This document shows, piece after piece, positions 34,268 to 39,811 of a stretch of DNA of 39,811 nucleotides. Numbering within the stretch: position 1 is the stretch's first letter; each line of letters opens with the position of its first letter. A program made the translations under genes and the position numbers. The DNA lies in NCBI GenBank assembly GCA_947502585.1, contig CANNAV010000024.1, positions 1 to 39,811 on the forward strand, read 5' to 3'. This stretch comes from an uncultured Pseudovibrio sp. (lineage in GTDB: Bacteria; Pseudomonadota; Alphaproteobacteria; Rhizobiales; Stappiaceae). A model generated the notes under the pieces. It searched no databases and was not told the DNA's origin. It worked only from the letters and a program-made list of their open reading frames with translations.

Positions 34268-36187
34268 TTAGTCTCTCACATCCTGACGCCACCCGATGGC
34301 AGAAAACAGCTTGCTGTAACACGCCGCCTTATCCGTGATCAGCGCAGCATCCGGTTTGTTGTCGCGGGCTGCCCAGCCTATTTCTGAGATGCCCAGAATA
34401 CGCGGAGCCATCATGGTTTCCATGTTGGCATCCCGCAGCACGACCTCTGACCACAGACAGCCCTGGGCGCCGATAATCCTGCCTTCCAGTTCTGGCTCGT
34501 TTTTCGGCACAGGATCCCAGTTCACACTGTCTGCGAGGCTGGTTGCGCCTGCCCAGTTGAGGCCGATCTCGTTGAAGTTTCCCGAAGGTGCAATGTCCCA
34601 GTAAGCATGCGCCGCCGGGCTCATCACGACCGAGTACCCTTTGCGGGCTGCTTCCAGACCCGGCCCTTGTTGTGTCCACGAGAACAGGATGGCGTTGTTT
34701 TTGATGCCGCCATTTGCACCTTTGGCCGCCTCTTCCCAAGCGGCGGGGCGAGTACCCAGCGACCGCACATAAGACGCCAGCTTCTCCATCATCCAGCCTT
34801 GCACATCATCGGCAGTTCTGAGACCATGGTCTGCTTTCAGCTTTTCGATGGCCGGGGATTTGGTCCATGCAGCGGGCGGGCGCTCATCACACCCAAGGTG
34901 GAGGTGGGCAAACGGGAAAATACCCGAGACTTCCCTGGTCAGAGTTTCCATATAGGTCCACACTTCTGGCAGGGCCGGATTGATGGTGTTGCTGAGATAG
35001 CCGTGGACAGAGATCTCATTGCTCTCATCCGCAGCATCACGTAGTTCCGGGTGAATTTGAAGCGCGGCCCATGAGTGAGCCGGCACTTCGATTTCCGGCA
35101 GGACTTCGATGTTCAGCTCTTTAGCGTGGCCGACAAGGCGTTTGGCAAAGGCCAGGGAATACGTGCCACCTTGCGGACTATCCCCCGATCCGTAAAGGCC
35201 GGGAACTACACGGTTTTCTCCGCGCATGCCAGACTTCCTCCAAAGCTCAGGATAGCTTTCCACTTCCAGACGGAAGGCCTCATCATCGCAGAAGTGCCAG
35301 TGGAAGCGGTTGAGTTTTAACAAGGCCATCATGTCCACCAGCCGCAGCAGTGTTTCCGGCTCATAGTAGTGTCGGGCGCAATCCAGATGTTGGCCGCGCC
35401 ACTCAAAGCGCGGGCCATCTGCCATCTGTCCACACGGGATTTTGCCTCCGTAGACCAGCTTGAGATTGAGGAGTGTGATAGTGCCGTAAAATGCGCCGGC
35501 AGCGGCTGACGCTGAGAGTGTAATTCCTTGCGGAGTAATCGCCAGTTCATAGGCGTCTTCAGCAAGCCCTTCGGTTTTAGCAAAGAACAGTGCGACCCCA
35601 TCCTCACTAAAGAATGGCCCGATGTTGTTGCGCTCCGCCAGCGCTTCAACTGCTGCAGCACTGTCGGCTTCGCCATCGCCCTCCCACGAGGCGTCCATCC
35701 TGAAACCAGTACTCACATCCAGCTGATCACCAGAGGGCTGCCAGCTTTTGGGGGCTGGCACGAGCATAAGTTCATCAGAAGAAGGATTAGCTTGCTGCTC
35801 TGGCAATTTACTGGTGAAAGCCTGATCTATACCTCGCGGCGCAATCTGAACCGGCAAGGTGCTGCCGTCCTTCATGCGCAGATACGCGCCTTTGGGCAGC
35901 CAACTGCGGTTGGATGGGTTCCTGTTGTGCTTATATATGAGAGTAAACGCCAGGGCCTGGCCTGTTCCCAGAACATCTCTTTCGAAACCAAGCTCAAAGT
36001 AACCTGCTGTCATCCGGTGAACAGTGGCACCATCAACGATCTCACAAGGAGCGAGCATGCTGAAGCAGAGCGTATAGTTGGAGATGGGAGCATCACACCT
36101 GGCGGAGAGAAGGCAACTGATCTGCCAATCCTCATTTCTCCATGTTTCCAGTTTTACTACAGTATCAGTACAGGTTACATCATCCAT
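34268..36187 (-). CDS. GH20 beta-N-acetylhexosaminidase, cytoplasmic
   Basis: A 639-residue glycoside hydrolase of family 20, which removes terminal beta-linked GlcNAc or GalNAc by substrate-assisted catalysis. An N-terminal domain of about 130 residues is followed by a GH20b-like domain (about 150-250) and the TIM-barrel catalytic domain. The barrel shows WRGQHLDCARHYYEPETL, FHWHFCDDEAFRLEVESYPE, LPEIEVPAHSWAA and the catalytic Asp434-Glu435 pair in HLHLGCDERPPAAW. There is no signal peptide, so it acts on sugars already imported. I used the ATG at 36187 with GGAG eight bases upstream; the GTG at 36193 is too close to that site. The upstream region carries two GGTATT words like those at the regulator promoter. 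Confidence 0.92.
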   Translation of the reverse strand: MDDVTCTDTVVKLETWRNEDWQISCLLSARCDAPISNYTLCFSMLAPCEIVDGATVHRMTAGYFELGFERDVLGTGQALAFTLIYKHNRNPSNRSWLPKGAYLRMKDGSTLPVQIAPRGIDQAFTSKLPEQQANPSSDELMLVPAPKSWQPSGDQLDVSTGFRMDASWEGDGEADSAAAVEALAERNNIGPFFSEDGVALFFAKTEGLAEDAYELAITPQGITLSASAAAGAFYGTITLLNLKLVYGGKIPCGQMADGPRFEWRGQHLDCARHYYEPETLLRLVDMMALLKLNRFHWHFCDDEAFRLEVESYPELWRKSGMRGENRVVPGLYGSGDSPQGGTYSLAFAKRLVGHAKELNIEVLPEIEVPAHSWAALQIHPELRDAADESNEISVHGYLSNTINPALPEVWTYMETLTREVSGIFPFAHLHLGCDERPPAAWTKSPAIEKLKADHGLRTADDVQGWMMEKLASYVRSLGTRPAAWEEAAKGANGGIKNNAILFSWTQQGPGLEAARKGYSVVMSPAAHAYWDIAPSGNFNEIGLNWAGATSLADSVNWDPVPKNEPELEGRIIGAQGCLWSEVVLRDANMETMMAPRILGISEIGWAARDNKPDAALITDKAACYSKLFSAIGWRQDVRD

Positions 36188-36357
36188 GACCACGACTCCT
36201 CAGCGTTTTACGGATATTGCAGTGAGCACACCACGTGTAATTATTCCGTCACGGGTATGCTCAAACTGCGTGAATTTGCGTCTTCTATCGGTATATTGTT
36301 GCGCTTCACTTCTGAAAGAGCAACCATCAGCATAGCTTGTTCTTGGATAGATATGTC

Positions 36358-36401
36358 AATACCTTGTTTGACAAACAGATCCATATTTCTGAATTGGTAT
36401 T
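36358..36401. promoter_or_regulatory. Inverted GGTATT half-sites upstream of the GH20 gene
   Basis: AATACCTT at 36358-36365 and TTGGTATT at 36394-36401 are inverted copies of the word found at the GntR promoter. They lie 170-215 bases upstream of the hexosaminidase start. This suggests shared control of the separate GH20 gene with the transport operon. Confidence 0.35.
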
Positions 36402-36735
36402 ACATTCAAAAATGTGCGGATAGTTGCTTTAATGCGCCCATATGTAACCTGCACAAACATTCATAACCAGACGTCGAAAGCAGACTTTTCAGGTTGTGTA
36501 AGCCGTTGACTGCAATTCTGTTTCCAATGCGGCAGCCTGCCCTGTTTCTTCAATGCAGGAACAAGGCTGGGTGGTAGTAAGAGCTTAATTGATGACATGC
36601 AGTCTGAACACAAATTCAAGGACCAGTTATTCAAGTTGGTGCTGCTCACCTTGAACTTATGGTGTCATTTGCGGTTGGGGAGTGAGTTCGGCCCTGGATT
36701 CGCATGAAAAGCTGATTTTTTGCGAGAGGCCAAAG
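36402..36735. other. Intergenic stretch with no recognised gene
   Basis: Short frames on both strands show no domain signature. It lies between the GH20 promoter region and an acetyltransferase-like remnant, and is probably decayed sequence. Confidence 0.35.
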
Positions 36736-37079
36736 ATGATTGAGTGCAGGAGGGCAAAGATCCGCGACGCCGCCCGGCTTGCCGACCTGACACGCGGGCA
36801 TGAACGGCCTGTCTTTGCAGGGTGACTGGTCGCAACTGCACCTGTGTATGCGGGGGGGGGGCGCTGATTTTTGCCCAGGTCATACGACAAATGCTGCCGG
36901 GAACCGGGGCATGCTGTTTTTCTTTCAGAAAACCAACTGGTTCGGGACTGGTAACCGCCTCCTCTATGCCTGATGTCTTGCTTGAGGTTATTCGTGAGGC
37001 TGATGGAGGTCATCACTTCCTGATGTCCGAAAACCGGGCGCCCTCTGATGAGAACGCTCCGGGTATTCTGAATCTATGA
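36736..37079 (+). pseudogene. Possible GNAT acetyltransferase remnant with a G10 tract
   Basis: From an ATG at 36736 the frame reads MIECRRAKIRDAARLADLTR, which resembles the N-terminus of GNAT acetyltransferases, then stops at 36823-36825. A run of ten G at 36852-36861 lies a little further on, and a different frame is open to 37079. The remaining sequence has no clear GNAT acetyl-CoA motif, so the identification rests on the first 20 residues only. Confidence 0.3.
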
Positions 37080-37088
37080 TCGGGGTAG

Positions 37089-37739
37089 CTACTGCGTTTT
37101 CAGCGTGCTTTTGGAGATCATGCAGGCAGCACCGGCCAATGCCGTGCCTGCGCAAACGTTCATAACTGCCCGGGACCGTGCAGAGGCGGCAAATTTTGAC
37201 ACACGAGTTCCAATACAGGCATAAAACAGCAAGGCCGGATATTCGAGTGCAGTGTTGAAGAGCGCCAGTGCCATCATACGCAGGGCCATACCGTCGCCTT
37301 CACCTGCAAACACAGGCAGCATAGCACCGAATGACAGGACAGATTTCGGGTTGGCGCCTTGCATTGCAAATGAGGTGAGAAACAGCTTCAGAGCGGATGC
37401 CGGCTTTTGCTCCCTTGCTGTACTCAGCGAGGCTGAAAAGGCCATCTTATAGAAGCCATATGCAAGGTACAAAAGATAAGCTGCGCCAATCCATTTGACC
37501 ATTGCGAAAAGAACCGGGAAAGACAGCAAAAGAGCACTCATACCTCCTGCTGCGAGGAGCGCGTACACGAGGTTGGCATCGAACACGCCTGCCATGCTGG
37601 CATGGGTTTTGCCAATACCGTTTGTGATGCTGTCACCAACCACTTTCAGGACCGCAGGACCGGGCGTGAAATTGAGTGCCATGAAGGTGACGATAAACCC
37701 GTGTACCAAAGTGACATCAAAAGACGCAAGAAGCTCCAT
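37089..37739 (-). CDS. LysE/RhtB-family amino-acid exporter
   Basis: A 216-residue inner-membrane protein with about six hydrophobic segments, in the LysE/RhtB translocator family that exports amino acids or related compounds. The start FIVTFMALNFTPGPAVLKVV has the conserved T-P-G-P motif of TM1. MVKWIGAAYLLYLAYGFYKM is the typical TM3 region, and FAMQGANPKSVLSFGAMLP matches the conserved N-P-K segment. Length is normal. It stands alone, with decayed sequence on one side and a 450-base gap on the other. The substrate cannot be told. Confidence 0.9.
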   Translation of the reverse strand: MELLASFDVTLVHGFIVTFMALNFTPGPAVLKVVGDSITNGIGKTHASMAGVFDANLVYALLAAGGMSALLLSFPVLFAMVKWIGAAYLLYLAYGFYKMAFSASLSTAREQKPASALKLFLTSFAMQGANPKSVLSFGAMLPVFAGEGDGMALRMMALALFNTALEYPALLFYACIGTRVSKFAASARSRAVMNVCAGTALAGAACMISKSTLKTQ

Positions 37740-38135
37740 GGTTTTTCCATTTCAACGTTAGAAACACATAAACTACGTAAAGCAACGCACATAAAAACGC
37801 GAAACTGGAATGCGAAGGGAGAGATGATTAATGGTTCATCTTCCCTTCTCATGCGGATTAGAAATTTACTTTCCGTATGCTTTAAGGCAGCCTGTCCAAA
37901 CGTGTCACTGTGAGTTTGTGTGCTGCCCCACCTCCACGCATTGCTGGTACAAACTCTGTTGAACCACACAGCAGCAAGCAGCGTGCCAGGTTATTACGGG
38001 CGCGCCAAAATCATCATAAAGCATTGATAATAATAACTAATATAGATTCTTAAATGTCTTTTGCGAGAGCTGGAAATCGATAATGCAGCCCATTGTTTGA
38101 CCAATTTGCCCGCCTTATAAGCAATCAGACATAGA
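37740..38135. other. Intergenic region upstream of the LysE-type gene
   Basis: About 400 AT-rich bases precede the LysE-type gene on its promoter side. No gene or structured RNA was recognised and promoter boxes could not be placed with confidence. Confidence 0.35.
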
Positions 38136-38161
38136 AAACCCGGTGTTTTAACACCGGGTTT
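38136..38161. terminator. Intrinsic terminator of the FMN reductase gene
   Basis: AAACCCGGTGTT at 38136-38147 and AACACCGGGTTT at 38150-38161 form a perfect 12-base-pair stem with a two-base spacer, so some inner pairs must open to form the loop. On the minus strand the stem ends in TTTT. It lies 28 bases after the stop codon of the minus-strand flavin reductase gene, the expected position. Confidence 0.8.
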
Positions 38162-38189
38162 GTCCCTCCCTGAGAGGTAGCATGGTTCC

Positions 38190-38768
38190 TTAGGCTGGTT
38201 CTGCGATCTGTGCTGGTTCGGCCATGTTACAGGTCCGGCTGATCAGGTTGCGCAGTTTCTGTCTTGTTTCTGAGCAGGTTAAGTGACCATTCTCATTGAT
38301 CTTTGCTTCCATGTCGCCGACAGCGAGATATCGCGGATGTACCCAGCAGCCATGATCAGCTGCAAACGAAGACAGGCGCGGCAGCATTCTTACGCCTCCG
38401 AATGGTCCCGGTGCCGCTGCGAGCAAGCCAAGCACTTTTCCCTCAAGGACGGAGTTTGGTTTACCTTCTGCCGGTCTGGATGCCCAGGTGAATACGTTAT
38501 GGAGATGCGGGGTGTGAAAGCCGTTGTATTCAGGAGAGGAGATCATAATTACATCAGCAGAATCAATCTTTTGTCTGAGCAACGAGAGTTGATTCTGAAG
38601 AGTAGCATCCTTCTCCAGGTCCGCGTGGTAGAGAGGAAAAGAGGCAAGCTGGTGCGGAAGGCTGGTCGTTTGATGGTTTAAGTTATGCGCTTCTTCGGCA
38701 ACGGCATCCAGCAGACATTTATTCAACGAGCCTTCTCTGGTACTTCCTGAGATGAGGAGGACATTCAT
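38190..38768 (-). CDS. NADPH-dependent FMN reductase family protein
   Basis: A 192-residue flavodoxin-fold protein of the NADPH-dependent FMN reductase / ArsH / chromate reductase family. The FMN phosphate loop is LLISGSTREGSLNK and the ring-binding segment is MISSPEYNGFHTPHLHNVF, with S-P-E-Y-N-G diagnostic. The C-terminal half has VLGLLAAAPGPFGGVRMLP. Such enzymes reduce flavins, quinones or azo/metal compounds using NAD(P)H; the natural substrate is open. An in-frame ATG lies at 38780, but GGAG six bases before the ATG at 38768 supports the shorter form. It is a single-gene unit with its own terminator and an AT-rich upstream region. Confidence 0.9.
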   Translation of the reverse strand: MNVLLISGSTREGSLNKCLLDAVAEEAHNLNHQTTSLPHQLASFPLYHADLEKDATLQNQLSLLRQKIDSADVIMISSPEYNGFHTPHLHNVFTWASRPAEGKPNSVLEGKVLGLLAAAPGPFGGVRMLPRLSSFAADHGCWVHPRYLAVGDMEAKINENGHLTCSETRQKLRNLISRTCNMAEPAQIAEPA

Positions 38769-38840
38769 GGGAAACTCCATATGAAAAGATTTTTATTTTT
38801 ATATATATTTATATTTCTTTATTTTGCAAGCACAAAACCC

Positions 38841-38866
38841 GACGCTGAATTTCAGCATCGCTTTTT
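38841..38866 (+). terminator. Terminator-like hairpin upstream of the FMN reductase gene
   Basis: GCTGAA at 38844-38849 and TTCAGC at 38851-38856 form a short stem, extended by two outer pairs, and TTTTT follows at 38862-38866 on the plus strand. No plus-strand gene ends nearby, so it may be a relic of a lost gene. Confidence 0.4.
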
Positions 38867-38922
38867 GAAGTTTAATCCGAACACTTCTCTGTTTTAGCGA
38901 ATTCTGGAATGGTTCAAATACA

Positions 38923-39190
38923 GGGCCTGTTGAGTAACAAAATTCCCAAACCAGTAAAAATTTGATTCAAATTTCATTTCAGAGAGGCTTGTATAAGTTC
39001 AGACCGCTTTGTAACAACGGTCCGGATGTGGGAGCTTATGGAGCCTCATCGCCCTGGCAGCCCATGGCGGGATTTGCCTGGGTATCCGGGAAATGGAATA
39101 CAGTAATCAAGCGGTTTCACGACTGGGTTTAACGTGAATTTTCCCGCATATTCAAAGCTTTGAGTGATGAATCTGATATGGTTTGCGGAT
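38923..39190 (+). pseudogene. IS5-type transposase, N-terminal fragment
   Basis: GGGCCTGTTGAGTAACAAA at 38923 resembles an IS5-family terminal repeat. About 100 bases downstream, pieces of the N-terminal DUF4096-like part of an IS5/IS427-type transposase are readable in two frames: SPWRDLPGYPGNG, then KWNTVIKRFHDWV, a TAA, and REFSRIFKALSDESDM. The expected family pattern is G-x-P-W-R-D-L-P-x-x-x-G-x-W-x-T-V-x-x-R-F-x-x-W. A frameshift and a stop within 60 bases show it is dead, and no catalytic part follows. Confidence 0.65.
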
Positions 39191-39470
39191 TCAGCCCGCC
39201 AGCGCAACATGTTGTTGAGTGCCAGGAAAAGCTGGTTTGGTGTATTAAATCCAGGACATTTTCCGGGGCGGTTATTTATCTTCTCCCTGATCCTGGCAAG
39301 TTGTGCATCGCCAAATCATCAATGTCTTTTCCTTTGGGATATATTGTCGGAGCAACCCATTGGTGTTTTCGTTGGGGCTTCGCTCCCAGAAATGACAGTG
39401 GTGAGTGAAGAAGCCCTTGGCCGTCAGTTCTGTGGCAGTCTTTTCATGGTATACTCCTCTGACTGACTTG
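39191..39470 (-). pseudogene. IS30-family transposase, C-terminal fragment
   Basis: On the minus strand the sequence around 39320-39400 reads HCHFWERSPNENTNGLLRQY and then I-P-K, the signature of the catalytic Glu region of IS30-family transposases. After a frameshift near 39320, REKINNRPGKCPGFNTPNQL continues, which is the conserved C-terminal end of the same family. It has no start and no upstream catalytic Asp residues nearby. It directly abuts the IS5-type fragment on the opposite strand, so pieces of different elements lie side by side. Confidence 0.75.
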
Positions 39471-39811
39471 CCCGGGCGTTTTTGCTCTTGGGTGCTGGTT
39501 ACGATGCCAGAATCATCTGTGAAACATCAGAGACAGGCTCTGCAGGGCTGAGAAAAAGGCGACTTGCCTGTGTTGGTACGGGACCTTCGTTTTTAGGCTA
39601 AAGGATTACAGTCAGCGTGAGGGTTATCTGTCTGTGGAACAGGAGCAGGCTGTAAGAACGCACTTTACTGAGCAACCTGTTCGTAACACGGCTGAGATCT
39701 GGATTACGCAACCTGATGTCTGGAAATTGCCGTTGCGGCTTTATTCATCTGTGCTTTCCCATTTGATATATGCCTTGGTTTCTGTTTCCCATTTTTCGTC
39801 GGTTTCGACGA
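39471..39811 (+). pseudogene. Possible IS630-type transposase fragment
   Basis: A plus-strand frame near 39605-39690 reads LKDYSQREGYLSVEQEQAV followed by R-T-H-F-T-E-Q-P-V, resembling the helix-turn-helix linker of IS630-like transposases (a basic segment, then L-x-x-E-Q-x-x-x-x-x-x-H). No catalytic region is seen before the window ends. The family call is weak; the rest of this stretch shows no gene. Confidence 0.3.

Overview
The window looks like a chromosomal accessory region of a marine, possibly host-associated alphaproteobacterium. This is inferred from moderate GC, tightly overlapping minus-strand operons, UgpC/MsmK-type sugar ABC transport genes, a KbaZ/GatZ-AgaS-NagA gene set and AGPS-like/GlpD/FGGY genes. 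A Pseudovibrio/Stappiaceae-like genome is my best guess, but no rRNA or marker gene is present to prove it.

Layout. 1-3.5 kb: an IS256-type transposase tail, an MFS sugar porter and a decayed IS5-type element with recognisable terminal inverted repeats. 3.5-8.4 kb (minus strand): a three-gene operon coding for an AGPS-like FAD enzyme, a GlpD-like glycerol-3-phosphate dehydrogenase and an FGGY kinase. 8.5-10.4 kb: pncA-pncB NAD salvage. 11.1-11.9 kb: panB. 12.3-15.8 kb: an AraC regulator divergent from a flavin monooxygenase/short-chain dehydrogenase pair. 15.8-17.9 kb: an amine-oxidase-like FAD protein with a class I glutamine amidotransferase, next to a dead LysR gene. 19.0-22.2 kb: an intact type I secretion ABC transporter followed by a frameshifted HlyD-like membrane fusion gene.

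22.2-36.2 kb is the centrepiece, an amino-sugar locus. A GntR/UTRA regulator (plus strand) faces ten minus-strand genes: two permeases, binding protein, ATPase, Gfo/Idh protein, GlmS-like SIS deaminase (NagB-II type), AgaS-type SIS deaminase, ROK kinase, KbaZ/GatZ-family protein and NagA. A GH20 hexosaminidase without a signal peptide lies beyond the regulator. Together they would import a GlcNAc- and/or GalNAc-containing oligosaccharide, cleave it in the cytoplasm, phosphorylate and deacetylate the monosaccharides, and deaminate GlcN-6-P and GalN-6-P by separate enzymes. No tagatose-6-phosphate kinase or catalytic class II aldolase is present, so the PF08013 protein may act as a tagatose-6-phosphate 4-epimerase that returns the GalNAc branch directly to fructose-6-phosphate.

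36.2-39.8 kb: a LysE-type exporter and an NADPH-dependent FMN reductase among decayed sequence, including fragments of IS5-, IS30- and possibly IS630-type transposases. The window is thus bordered on both sides by insertion-sequence debris. I saw no tRNA, rRNA or CRISPR array.
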